This document shows positions 8,710 to 16,463 of a stretch of 64,000 nucleotides of DNA, piece after piece (positions within the stretch are counted from its first letter, which is position 1; each line of letters starts with the position of its first letter). Under the pieces are notes generated by a model that did no database searches, was not told the DNA's origin, and saw nothing but the letters and a program-made list of their open reading frames with translations. A program made the position numbers and the translations under genes. This DNA comes from Microbulbifer sp. TB1203 (GTDB lineage Bacteria; Pseudomonadota; Gammaproteobacteria; Pseudomonadales; Cellvibrionaceae). The stretch spans positions 1,922,001 through 1,986,000 of the forward strand of contig NZ_CP116899.1 of the NCBI RefSeq assembly GCF_030997045.1. The letters run 5' to 3'.

Positions 8710-8926
8710 CTTTGGGAAGATCCCGCGCCAGCACCAGGTTGACCGATTCCTCCCCCGGCTCGAACCAGATCACCACCTCGCCGGACTGCAACTGCCGGCG
8801 CAGGCTGGTCACCTTGTCCTCCAGGCTCGCCTCCCGCTCACCGTAGTCGGTGCCGTCGCGGGTGGCGTATTCCTCGAGGAGGTTCTGCAGGGTGCCGGGG
8901 TCCAGTTGTGGGTAGGGAATCTTCAT
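8702..8926 (-). CDS. yheU: YheU family protein
   Basis: 74-aa protein MKIPYPQLDPGTLQNLLEEY...TDYGEREASLEDKV...GEVVIWFEPGEESVNLV, a clear match to the UPF0270/YheU family of gammaproteobacteria (function unknown). In E. coli yheU is also next to a hydrolase gene (yheT), and here it again precedes and overlaps an alpha/beta hydrolase, though of a different subfamily. Confidence 0.85.
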   Translation of the reverse strand: MKIPYPQLDPGTLQNLLEEYATRDGTDYGEREASLEDKVTSLRRQLQSGEVVIWFEPGEESVNLVLARDLPKDD

Positions 8927-8990
8927 AGTGGTGGGATGGCCAGTGGCTAATAAACGGCTATTCTAACCGCCAACCACCGGCCTCTCACCA

Positions 8991-9800
8991 TTACTCAGCG
9001 GCGGGCTTGCGGAAACGCAATGTCATACGGTCGCTCTCGCCGATCATCAGGTACTTGTCCTTGTCCTGGTCGCCCAGGCGCAGTGACGGCGGCAGGGTCC
9101 ACACGCCTTTCGGGTGATCGGCGGTGTCTTTCGGGTTGGCGTTGATCTCGCTGGTGGCTTCCAGTTCAAAGCCGGCCTTCTTCGCCAGTTCAACCACGTA
9201 GTCCTGGGTCATATAGCCGCTCTTCATCATATCCTCGCGGCTGGTGCCCGGCTTGGCCCGGTGCTCCACCACACCCAGCACGCCGCCGGGCTTCAGCGCG
9301 GCAAAGAAGGTCTCGAAGGCTTTCTGTTCGTTGTCACCACGCATCCAGTTGTGCACATTGCGGAAGGTGAGCACCGCATCGGCGCTGCCGGCGGGCGCAA
9401 TCTCGCTGCCGCCGGCTGGATCGAAGGCGGTCAGCCGGATACTGCCATAGACCTTTTTATCGGCGGCAATTTTCTTCTCGAAGGCGGTGCGGGAGTTGCG
9501 GAAGTAATCGGAACTGGTATCCGCGGGGAAGTGAGCGGCGTAGAAGGTACCCTTTTCCATCAGGTAGGGGGCGAGGATTTCCGTGTACCAACCGCCGCCG
9601 GGCCAGATCTCCACCACTGTCATATTCGGCTCGACACCCAGGAATTCCAGCGTCTCAGCCGGATGGCGGTACTGATCCCTCTCCGCATAGGCGGGAGTGC
9701 GGTGGTCGCCGCCGATCGCCGATTTCAGGTTGGCGGCCTGGGCGGTACCGGCAATCATTGCGGAGCACAACAGTGCTCCCAGCCATTTTTGCATTTTCAT
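8991..9800 (-). CDS. Secreted class I SAM-methyltransferase-fold protein
   Basis: 269 aa with a signal peptide (MKMQKWLGALLCSAMIAGTAQA). The rest is a methyltransferase fold: VVEIWPGGGWYTEILAPYL (motif I), ADAVLTFRNVHNWM, FFAALKPGGVLGVVEHRAK. Such exported methyltransferase-like proteins are widespread in proteobacteria, but their substrate is unknown and SAM is not expected in the periplasm. ATG 9800 has GGGAG upstream; an upstream ATG at 9812 is less well placed. Confidence 0.75.
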   Translation of the reverse strand: MKMQKWLGALLCSAMIAGTAQAANLKSAIGGDHRTPAYAERDQYRHPAETLEFLGVEPNMTVVEIWPGGGWYTEILAPYLMEKGTFYAAHFPADTSSDYFRNSRTAFEKKIAADKKVYGSIRLTAFDPAGGSEIAPAGSADAVLTFRNVHNWMRGDNEQKAFETFFAALKPGGVLGVVEHRAKPGTSREDMMKSGYMTQDYVVELAKKAGFELEATSEINANPKDTADHPKGVWTLPPSLRLGDQDKDKYLMIGESDRMTLRFRKPAAE

Positions 9801-9821
9801 AGTGTCTCCCATTTTTATTGA

Positions 9822-10124
9822 TTACGAATCCAGCTTCGATTCCACACTGTCGATCTTATCCTGCAGTGACTGCTCGCGGTCGGTACGGGTTCCCAGTTTC
9901 AGGCTGGTGCTGATCCGCGGCGCGCCCAGGGCGTGGATGCGCTCGTGGCAGCGCTTTATCGCCGCCATCACCTCATCCCACTCCACCTCGATGTTGGTGC
10001 CGTAGGCGTGCATCCGGTGCTTCAAGCCGGCATCGCGCAGGACCCGCTGGCATTCCACTATATAGTCCGATACGGAAACGCCGACCCCGATGGGGATAAC
10101 ACATAAATCCGCATGTACTTTCAT
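9822..10124 (-). CDS. MTH1187/YqgV family thiamine-binding-type protein
   Basis: 100 aa, MKVHADLCVIPIGVGVSVSDYI...HAYGTNIEVEWDEVMAAIKRCHE, matching the DUF77 family of ferredoxin-like tetramers reported to bind thiamine or HMP. Start ATG 10124 behind GGAGGGC. The methyltransferase-fold gene follows 21 bp downstream, so they may be co-transcribed. Confidence 0.82.
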   Translation of the reverse strand: MKVHADLCVIPIGVGVSVSDYIVECQRVLRDAGLKHRMHAYGTNIEVEWDEVMAAIKRCHERIHALGAPRISTSLKLGTRTDREQSLQDKIDSVESKLDS

Positions 10125-10266
10125 CGAGAAGCCCTCCGGGTTTATCTGGCACTATTGGCAGACAGACTGAAAGTTTTTTTCGGCAGCCCGATGGAGTTAT
10201 CAGGTAAAGCGCCAGTCGCTACAATGCAGCACAGTGTAACCACACCCCGCAGCTAAGGAATACCCC

Positions 10267-10800
10267 ATGCAACAGCATCTCGTAATCTCCCTGATCAGCG
10301 ATGACAAGCCCGGCGTAGTCGAAAAACTCTCCGCCGCGGTGGCGGAAAACGGCGGTAACTGGGAGGACAGTCGCATGGCGCACTTCGCCGGCAAGTTCGC
10401 CGGTATCCTGCGCGTCAGCGTGTCCGCGGACGCCTGCCAGGGGCTGCGAGAGGCCTTGGAAGCTCTCGCCGATGAAGGTTACAGGATTCAAATCGAGGAG
10501 TCGCTGGCGGTGGCCAGCGGCCCCCTCCAGACCCTGAACCTGAAGCTGGTGGGCAACGACCGCCCCGGCATAGTGCGGGAGATCTCCCGTGCCCTGGCCG
10601 CGCGCCAGATCAATATGGAGCAGTTGGAAACCGGCTGCAGCAGTGTGCCCGGCAGCGGCGAGCCGCTGTTTACCGCCGAGTGCACCATCGGCGTGGCGGA
10701 GGATATGGATCTCGACGGCCTGCGCGACGAGTTGGACGAGATCGCCGACGAGCTGGGGGTGGAGATCGACTGCGAGAAGACTTCCCCCCCGCAACTGTGA
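10267..10800 (+). CDS. Double ACT-domain protein, glycine cleavage repressor (GcvR)-like
   Basis: 177 aa with two ACT domains: residues about 1-85 (LVISLISDDKPGVVEKLSAA) and about 90-170 (LNLKLVGNDRPGIVREISRA). This is the architecture of GcvR, which in E. coli senses glycine and modulates GcvA. No DNA-binding domain. Start ATG 10267 with AAGGAA upstream. No glycine-cleavage genes are in the window, so the target is not confirmed. Confidence 0.8.
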   Translation: MQQHLVISLISDDKPGVVEKLSAAVAENGGNWEDSRMAHFAGKFAGILRVSVSADACQGLREALEALADEGYRIQIEESLAVASGPLQTLNLKLVGNDRPGIVREISRALAARQINMEQLETGCSSVPGSGEPLFTAECTIGVAEDMDLDGLRDELDEIADELGVEIDCEKTSPPQL

Positions 10801-10862
10801 AATAATCCGCGCCCATTGGATGACGCGCATCACTCGTAGCAATGTGCAGGGCGGCCCTGCTA

Positions 10863-10956
10863 CCGGGTACTGCCTTGCGAGACACGCCGTAAACCCATCC
10901 CTGGGGGCTTGTCCGCGAGGTCCCTCTCGCAGACAGTCTCGCAAGGCAGTACCCGG
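10863..10956. repeat. Long inverted repeat with 21-bp perfect arms
   Basis: Arms at 10863-10883 (CCGGGTACTGCCTTGCGAGAC) and 10936-10956 are exact reverse complements around a 52-bp centre. Different sequence from families 1 and 2. Lies between the ACT-domain gene and trmL. Confidence 0.8.
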
Positions 10957-11011
10957 CATCAGGACCTTCTCATCACGCTTATTGCTTGATTCGGCATTGT
11001 TTACAGGCCCC

Positions 11012-11476
11012 ATGTTCAAAATCGTCCTCTACCAACCGGAAATCGCCCCAAACACCGGCAATATCATCCGCCTCTGCGCCAATACCGGCGCCGAGCTGCA
11101 CCTGATCGAGCCGCTGGGCTTCGCCATGGACGACAAGCGGCTGCGCCGCGCCGGGCTGGATTACCGCGAGTACAGCCGCGTGGAGCGCCACCGGGACTGG
11201 CAGGCCTTTGTGGATGCGGAGCAGCCCGCGCGGGTGCTGGCGCTGTCCACCAAGGGTCGCCGGTACCACGCGGAAATTGACTTCCGCCCTGGCGACGCTA
11301 TCGTCTTCGGCCCCGAGACCCGCGGCCTGCCGGCGGAATTCCTCGCCCGCGTGGGCGCGGAGCACACGCTGCGCATCCCCATGCGCGCCGACAGCCGCAG
11401 CCTCAACCTCTCCAATGCCGCCGCCGTGGTCGTCTACGAAGCCTGGCGGCAGCTGGGATTTCCCGAAGCGCAATAA
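11012..11476 (+). CDS. trmL: tRNA (cytidine/uridine-34 2'-O)-methyltransferase TrmL
   Basis: 154-aa SPOUT methyltransferase modifying the wobble base of tRNA-Leu. Visible: VLYQPEIAPNTGNIIRLCAN, HLIEPLGFAMDDKRLRRAGLD, IVFGPETRGLP and IPMRADSRSLNLSNAAAVVVYE, the trefoil-knot SAM site. Length equals the family's. Followed closely by the flavodoxin gene and mnmC, so a tRNA-modification operon is likely. Confidence 0.92.
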   Translation: MFKIVLYQPEIAPNTGNIIRLCANTGAELHLIEPLGFAMDDKRLRRAGLDYREYSRVERHRDWQAFVDAEQPARVLALSTKGRRYHAEIDFRPGDAIVFGPETRGLPAEFLARVGAEHTLRIPMRADSRSLNLSNAAAVVVYEAWRQLGFPEAQ

Positions 11477-11485
11477 AGATTGACC

Positions 11486-12010
11486 ATGCACGCACCGATC
11501 GGACTCTTTTACGGCTCCAGCACCTGCTACACGGAAATGGCCGCGGAGAAAATCCGCGAGCGCCTCGGCGCCGAGTGGGTGGACCTGCACAATATCGCCG
11601 ACGGCGATATTGCCGCAGTGGAGAACTACGACTTCCTGATTTTTGGCATCCCCACCTGGGATTACGGCGAACTGCAGGAGGACTGGGAAAACTGCTGGGA
11701 CGACCTGGCCCTGCTCGACCTGCACGGCAAGACAGCGGCCCTGTTCGGCCTCGGCGACCAGGAGGGCTATCCGCAGTGGTTCCAGGACGCCCTCGGCTAC
11801 CTCCACGCCCAGGTTGTGGCCCTGGGTGCGCGGACGGTGGGCTGCTGGCCCGCGGAGGGCTATCAATTTGAGGAATCCAAGGGGCTGACGGAGGACGGCA
11901 GCTGTTTTGTCGGCCTGGCCCTGGACGAGGAAAACGAATTCGAGCTCTCCGACGAGCGCATCGACCAGTGGTGCGCCCAGGTGATGCGTGAGTTCGGCTT
12001 GAGCCAGTGA
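11486..12010 (+). CDS. Flavodoxin (long-chain, FldB-like)
   Basis: 174 aa electron carrier. Visible: FMN phosphate loop GLFYGSSTCYTEMAAEKI, FGIPTWDYGELQEDW, ALFGLGDQEGYPQWFQDALG. The motif spacing matches long-chain flavodoxins. ATG 11486 preferred over TTG 11480. Stop overlaps mnmC start (GTGA), indicating coupling. Confidence 0.88.
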   Translation: MHAPIGLFYGSSTCYTEMAAEKIRERLGAEWVDLHNIADGDIAAVENYDFLIFGIPTWDYGELQEDWENCWDDLALLDLHGKTAALFGLGDQEGYPQWFQDALGYLHAQVVALGARTVGCWPAEGYQFEESKGLTEDGSCFVGLALDEENEFELSDERIDQWCAQVMREFGLSQ

Positions 12011-14187
12011 GCAAAGACAAACTTCACGCGGATATCGAGTGGCGTGACGACGGCCAGCCCCTTTCCCGCGCCTTTGACGATATCTACTTCTCCAGCTCGT
12101 CGGGGCTGGAGGAGAGCCGCTACGTCTTCCTGCAACAGAATCGGCTGCCCGAGCGCTGGGCGGAGCTGCCGGAAGGCGCCGGTTTTACCATCGGCGAAAC
12201 CGGCTTCGGTACCGGCCTGAATTTCCTCGCCGCCTGGCAGCTGTGGCTGGACACAGCGCCACCAGACGCCCGCCTGCATTTCATCTCGGTGGAAAAATAT
12301 CCCCTCCACCGCGCAGACCTGCAACGCGCCCTCGACCTCTGGCCGCAGCTTCGGCCGCTGGCCGGGCAGCTATTGCGGGACTACCCGCCCCTGCTCGCCG
12401 CCGGCGTGCACCGGCTGCACTTCGAGCGTATCTGCCTGACCCTGGTGATCGGCGAGGCCAGCGCAGCGCTCCGCTCCCTGTGCCTGGAGGACGAGCGCCG
12501 CGACCGGCTTGTCGACGCCTGGTTCCTGGACGGTTTCGCGCCGGCCAAGAATCCGGCCATGTGGACACCGGAACTGTTCGGAAATATGGCCGCGCTCAGC
12601 AAACCGGGAGCCACTTTCGCCACCTTTACCTGCGCGGGCCTGGTCAAGCGCGGATTGAAAGACGCGGGTTTTGGGCTGGAGAAGGTACCCGGTTACGGGC
12701 GCAAGCGGGAGATGTTGCGGGGTGTACTGGAAAAAACCGGGCCTGCCGAAATTACTTCCACTCCCTGGCATTTGCCAGACAGCGAGTCCGATCGCGGCCA
12801 ACGGCCGCTCCTACAGCCTGCTCCCCCCGTTGTAGGAGCGGTCCGGCCGGGAGCGGTCCGGCCGGGAGCGGTCCGGCCGGGAGCGGCCCCGTCGGGAGCG
12901 GCCGCTGGCCGCGAACCGTCCTCACAGCCAATCGCCGTTATCGGCGCCGGCATCTCCGGCGCCACCGCCGCCCGCGCCCTGGCGGAACGCGGCCTGAAGG
13001 TCAGGGTTTTCGAGCAGGGGCCGGAGCCCGGCAGCGGGGCCTCCGGCAATGACCAGGGCATCCTCTACGCCAAACTGTCTCCCAAGCCCGGCCCCAACGG
13101 CGACTTCAACCTGCACGCGCTGCTGTTCGCGCTGCGCTACTACCGCAATTACTGCGCGGATGCGGCGCATTTCTGCGGCCTGCTGCAATTGGCGCAGAGC
13201 GACAAAGAGCGGGAGTTGCAGCGGCAGGTCGCCGAGTGGCTCGACTTCCACCAGGCCGGGGATCTGGCCCGGGCCGTGGGCGCCGAAGAGGCCGGAAAAA
13301 TCGCCGGCCTGCCGCTGGATTTCGGCGGATTGTATTTTCCCTCCGCCGGCTGGCTGGAACCGCAAAAAGTCTGCGCGACACTGCTGCAGCACAAAAATAT
13401 CGAACTGCACTGCAATACGGCAGTCGAGAAACTGCAACGGCAGGAAAACGACTGGCTGCTGCGAACCTGTAGGAGCGGTCCAGCCGGGAGCGGCCCATGG
13501 CCGCGATCTGACTTTCCACCGAAACAGATGCCAATCGCGGCCAGAGAATTTTCAGCAGATGCGGTGATCATCTGCACCGCCAACGGTATGACACAGCTTG
13601 TTCAAACCAGCCCTCTGCCCCTGCGCCCCATTCGCGGCCAGGTTTCCAGCGCGGCCGCCGGCCCGCAGTCGCAAAAGCTCGAAACCGTGCTCTGCGGCGA
13701 GGGTTACCTGGCCCCCGCTTTTCACGGCCGCCACACCTACGGTGCCACTTTCAAGTTAAAAGAAACGCAGAGCGAATTGCGCGAAGCGGAGCACCAGGAA
13801 AACCTGGCCAACCTGGCCGAACTGCTGCCGCAGATAGCCGGGGAGTTTTCCACCGGCCCAATGCAGGGCCGCGCCGCGGTGCGCGCCGCCACCCCCGATT
13901 ACCTCCCGGTGACCGGCCCGGTGCCCCACTGGGAATCACTGAACAACACCTACGCGGCACTGGGAAAAAACCGCAAACAGCTGATCGCGCAGACCGCCGA
14001 CTATCAGCGGAACCTGTTCGTCCTCGGCGGGCTGGGTTCCCGCGGATTCACCTATGCGCCGCTGGCGGCGGAGGTGCTCGCCGCCTGGCTGTGCGGGGAA
14101 GCGATGCCGGTCAGTTGCGATCTGGTAAAGGCACTACACCCGGCGCGCTTTGCCATTCGCGCCCTGGGAAAAAAGAATAGGAGCTGA
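12007..14187 (+). CDS. mnmC: Bifunctional tRNA mnm5s2U biosynthesis protein MnmC, with two in-frame REP insertions
   Basis: 726 aa (E. coli 668). N-terminal MnmC2 methyltransferase domain: FTIGETGFGTGLNFLAAWQ, VDAWFLDGFAPAKNPAMWT. C-terminal MnmC1 FAD oxidoreductase: IAVIGAGISGATAARALAE, GNDQGILYAKLSP, LFVLGGLGSRGFTYAPLAA. Together they convert cmnm5(s2)U to mnm5(s2)U at tRNA wobble positions. Start GTG 12007 overlaps the flavodoxin stop. Residues about 262-305 between the domains and about 488-515 inside the FAD domain are translated REP sequences rich in Gly, Pro, Arg and Ala; they account for most of the extra length. The frame remains open, so the protein may tolerate both; the second insertion falls within a folded domain and could affect activity. 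Confidence 0.9.
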   Translation: MSKDKLHADIEWRDDGQPLSRAFDDIYFSSSSGLEESRYVFLQQNRLPERWAELPEGAGFTIGETGFGTGLNFLAAWQLWLDTAPPDARLHFISVEKYPLHRADLQRALDLWPQLRPLAGQLLRDYPPLLAAGVHRLHFERICLTLVIGEASAALRSLCLEDERRDRLVDAWFLDGFAPAKNPAMWTPELFGNMAALSKPGATFATFTCAGLVKRGLKDAGFGLEKVPGYGRKREMLRGVLEKTGPAEITSTPWHLPDSESDRGQRPLLQPAPPVVGAVRPGAVRPGAVRPGAAPSGAAAGREPSSQPIAVIGAGISGATAARALAERGLKVRVFEQGPEPGSGASGNDQGILYAKLSPKPGPNGDFNLHALLFALRYYRNYCADAAHFCGLLQLAQSDKERELQRQVAEWLDFHQAGDLARAVGAEEAGKIAGLPLDFGGLYFPSAGWLEPQKVCATLLQHKNIELHCNTAVEKLQRQENDWLLRTCRSGPAGSGPWPRSDFPPKQMPIAAREFSADAVIICTANGMTQLVQTSPLPLRPIRGQVSSAAAGPQSQKLETVLCGEGYLAPAFHGRHTYGATFKLKETQSELREAEHQENLANLAELLPQIAGEFSTGPMQGRAAVRAATPDYLPVTGPVPHWESLNNTYAALGKNRKQLIAQTADYQRNLFVLGGLGSRGFTYAPLAAEVLAAWLCGEAMPVSCDLVKALHPARFAIRALGKKNRS
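12790..12919. repeat. REP cluster in mnmC with five 15-bp tandem units
   Basis: GATCGCGGCCAACGGCCGCTCCTACA followed by TGTAGGAGCGG, then the 15-bp unit GAGCGGTCCGGCCGG three times and two variants, ending at GGCCGCTGGCCGCG. The tandem part encodes GAVRP-GAVRP-GAVRP-GAAPS-GAAAG in the MnmC interdomain linker. Confidence 0.9.
13468..13550. repeat. Second REP palindrome inside mnmC
   Basis: TGTAGGAGCGGTCCAGCCGGG...GGCCGCGATC...GATGCCAATCGCGGCC; one end has degraded (no terminal CGCTCCTACA). In frame, within the FAD domain. Confidence 0.8.
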
Positions 14188-14189
14188 AT

Positions 14190-14336
14190 CGAATGGCACT
14201 GACTTAAGCGTTGCAACCTCCGTAGGATGGGCAAAGGAGCGTAGCGACGTGCCCATCATCCGCGGCTTTGATGGGCACGCTGCGCTTTGCCCATCCTACA
14301 AAAATAGCGAATCCCGGCTTAAGTCAGTGCCATTCG
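14190..14336. repeat. 147-bp MITE-like element with perfect 20-bp terminal inverted repeats
   Basis: Ends CGAATGGCACTGACTTAAGC (14190-14209) and its exact reverse complement (14317-14336). Nested inside (14221-14300) is a second palindrome, GTAGGATGGGCAAAG...CTTTGCCCATCCTAC, which recurs alone at 49491-49527. No coding capacity. Lies between convergent mnmC and the DUF502-type gene. Confidence 0.8.
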
Positions 14337-14364
14337 GAACTGAATCCCCTTGCGCCCGCCGCTC

Positions 14365-14985
14365 CTACGCAGAAGGCTCCGGAGGGGCCAGCAAACTGCC
14401 GCTACCGGACCCGCAGGCCACAATCGACTTCATCGCCGCCTCCACGGTCACATTGGGCAGGATCTCGACACAGTCCGCCGGCACATGGAACACGAAACCG
14501 GAAGTGGGCACCGGCGCCGTGGGGACGTATACGGTGTAGTCGCCATTGGGGTGCCGGGAGGTGACGATGGCGGTGACCGAAAGCGGGTTGTCGGCGCCGT
14601 GAATACGCACTCGCGCCACCGGCCCGGACAGCACTCCCTCGCCACCGCCACCGATAAACTGCAGCACCAGGTCCTTGATGGTGCTGTAGCCGGGCGCCAG
14701 GCGGCTCAGCCACCGGTCCACGTGATTGTGCATCCAGCGCCCCACCCCGGTCTTGACGACCAGCCCGATCAGGAAGCAGCCGCCGAGAATCAGCCCTATC
14801 ACCACCAGCTGGGCGAGGGTATCCTTGATCGTCGTGTGGGTTTCCATCCACTGGGTGGCCGGCGCCACCAGTTCGCTGATCTGGCCAAACAGCCATTGGA
14901 ACAGCAGAATGAAAATGGCAATGGGCAGCACCACCGCCAGTCCGCCCAAAAGGGTCAAGGTGATAAAGGTTTTTACTCTGGTCAT
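14365..14985 (-). CDS. DUF502 family inner-membrane protein
   Basis: 206 aa. Two transmembrane helices (about residues 9-33 and 58-78), then a soluble beta-rich domain with GYSTIKDLVLQFIGG, FVFHVPADCVEILPNVTVE, characteristic of DUF502. Function unknown. ATG 14985; the divergent glutamine-cyclotransferase gene begins 10 bp away, so both promoters overlap the opposite coding regions. Confidence 0.82.
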   Translation of the reverse strand: MTRVKTFITLTLLGGLAVVLPIAIFILLFQWLFGQISELVAPATQWMETHTTIKDTLAQLVVIGLILGGCFLIGLVVKTGVGRWMHNHVDRWLSRLAPGYSTIKDLVLQFIGGGGEGVLSGPVARVRIHGADNPLSVTAIVTSRHPNGDYTVYVPTAPVPTSGFVFHVPADCVEILPNVTVEAAMKSIVACGSGSGSLLAPPEPSA

Positions 14986-14994
14986 AATTTTCCA

Positions 14995-15849
14995 ATGCGA
15001 ATACTGAAAGCACTGTTGCTGGCGCTGGCGTCCGTTGCGGCCCTGGCCGCGGAGGCGCCGCTGCCGGAAACCCCGTTCGAACTGCTGGATGAGCGCAGCC
15101 GCCCGGCGGATCGCTTTACCCAGGGGCTCTATTTCGACGGCGAGCGCTGGTGGGAGAGCAGCGGGCTCTACCGACGCTCCTGGCTGGCCGAGTATACCGA
15201 CCCCGGCGGCAATCCCCTAAGGCGCAAATGGCTGGCTGAGAACCGCTTCGCAGAGGGCCTGTCGGTGCACGGCGACAAGCTGTACCTGCTCACTTACAGG
15301 GCCGGCGAACTGCAGGTCTATCGCCGCAAAGACCTGGCCCCCGTGAACAAACTGGGTTACTCGGGCGAAGGCTGGGGGCTCGCCAGCGACGGCGAGCAGC
15401 TGATTATGAGCGACGGCTCCGGCGAACTCACTTTTCGCAACCCGGAAACCTTCGAAGTGGAACGGCGCGTGAAGGTGCACGGCGGCGGCGAGGAGTGGAC
15501 GCGCCTCAACGAACTGGAATATGTGCGGGGACTGATCTGGGCCAACATCTGGCAGGACACGCGCATCATTGCCATCGATCCCGCCAGCGGCGAAGTGCGC
15601 GGGCTGGTCGACCTGCAAACCCTGGCGCCGGAGAGGCGCCACCCCGATGTTGTGGCCAACGGCATCGCCTGGGATGAAAAGCGCAACGGGCTCTGGGTGA
15701 CGGGGAAATACTGGCCCGCGCTCTATCTGATCCGGCCCCGGGGGCTGGGATTTGATGCCCCGGGAACGCGGAGCTCCAGCTCCGCATCAGGGACGAATGC
15801 GGAGCTGGAGCTCCGCGTTCCCGGGGTCAGCCGCGATAGACATCAATAA
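14995..15849 (+). CDS. Glutaminyl-peptide cyclotransferase (plant/bacterial beta-propeller type)
   Basis: 284 aa, signal peptide MRILKALLLALASVAALA, then the five-bladed propeller of glutamine cyclotransferase: RFTQGLYFDGERWWESSGLY, RFAEGLSVHGDKLYLLTYR, LNELEYVRGLIWANIWQDT, VANGIAWDEKRNGLWVTGKYW. It cyclises N-terminal Gln of exported peptides to pyroglutamate. The last about 30 residues (GTRSSSSASGTNAELELR...) are translated from a palindromic repeat at 15757-15827, so the natural C-terminus probably ended near RPRGLGFD. Confidence 0.85.
   Translation: MRILKALLLALASVAALAAEAPLPETPFELLDERSRPADRFTQGLYFDGERWWESSGLYRRSWLAEYTDPGGNPLRRKWLAENRFAEGLSVHGDKLYLLTYRAGELQVYRRKDLAPVNKLGYSGEGWGLASDGEQLIMSDGSGELTFRNPETFEVERRVKVHGGGEEWTRLNELEYVRGLIWANIWQDTRIIAIDPASGEVRGLVDLQTLAPERRHPDVVANGIAWDEKRNGLWVTGKYWPALYLIRPRGLGFDAPGTRSSSSASGTNAELELRVPGVSRDRHQ
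15757..15827. repeat. Palindromic repeat, family 3 (GGAGCTCCAGCTCCGC)
   Basis: CCCGGGAACGCGGAGCTCC...GGAGCTCCGCGTTCCCGGGG. It supplies the end of the cyclotransferase reading frame and reaches the stop of the convergent lipoprotein gene. A shorter relative is at 57477-57515. Confidence 0.85.
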
Positions 15850-16255
15850 CAGTCAGTACCCCACCGCCACGCACCAGTTCCAGTGCCTCCCCGGAAATCT
15901 GCAGGCGGAAGCCATGGCCCCACGGCTGCAGGCTGACGCCTTCGGATCCGTCGACGCCGTCGTAGAGCTGCGTATTGTCGCCGTCGTCTGCCTGCCACTG
16001 CACCCCTTCCACCCGGCGCATTCCCGGCAGATGCAAAGTCAGGACGTGCAGATCAGCCGGCAGCGGGCGCAGCTCCACCCGCGCGATACCGCTGGCAGTG
16101 GCGACGGAGAAAGCCAGTTGATTCTTCGGCGCCGGCTGCCAGCCGAGATGGGTGTCCGCCAGTGCGGACTGCACCAGGGAGTGACGGGGCGTCGTGGTCG
16201 CGCATCCGGCGAGACCCAGGGTGAACAGCAAAAAGAGCGTTATCGGGGCACGCAT
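15827..16255 (-). CDS. Hypothetical lipoprotein, 142 aa
   Basis: Signal peptide with lipobox LGLAGC (Cys 18), then HSLVQSALADTHLGWQPAPK and a compact beta-rich domain ending LVRGGGVLTVIDVYRG. Predicted outer- or inner-membrane-anchored. Family not recognised. Converges with and overlaps the cyclotransferase gene by 23 bp. Confidence 0.7.
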   Translation of the reverse strand: MRAPITLFLLFTLGLAGCATTTPRHSLVQSALADTHLGWQPAPKNQLAFSVATASGIARVELRPLPADLHVLTLHLPGMRRVEGVQWQADDGDNTQLYDGVDGSEGVSLQPWGHGFRLQISGEALELVRGGGVLTVIDVYRG

Positions 16256-16362
16256 AGCCTTATCCCTGCTATGTCTGTGGTCCGCCGATTATAGGCGCTC
16301 TCTTTTGTACCAGAAGGAAAATGGCGACAAAATTGTGAAGAGATTCCATTGTCCTTTCTCTT

Positions 16363-16404
16363 TGTAGGAGCGGCGGGGCGGCCATCCGCCCCGCCGCTCC
16401 TACA
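16363..16404. repeat. REP-like palindrome, family 1 (short form)
   Basis: Near copy of 2550-2590, in the divergent gap upstream of recQ. Confidence 0.9.
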
Positions 16405-16463
16405 GGGTAATAAGCCCGCAAACATCGCCAGCTCCGGCCACCAAAACGTTATACTCCACCCCC

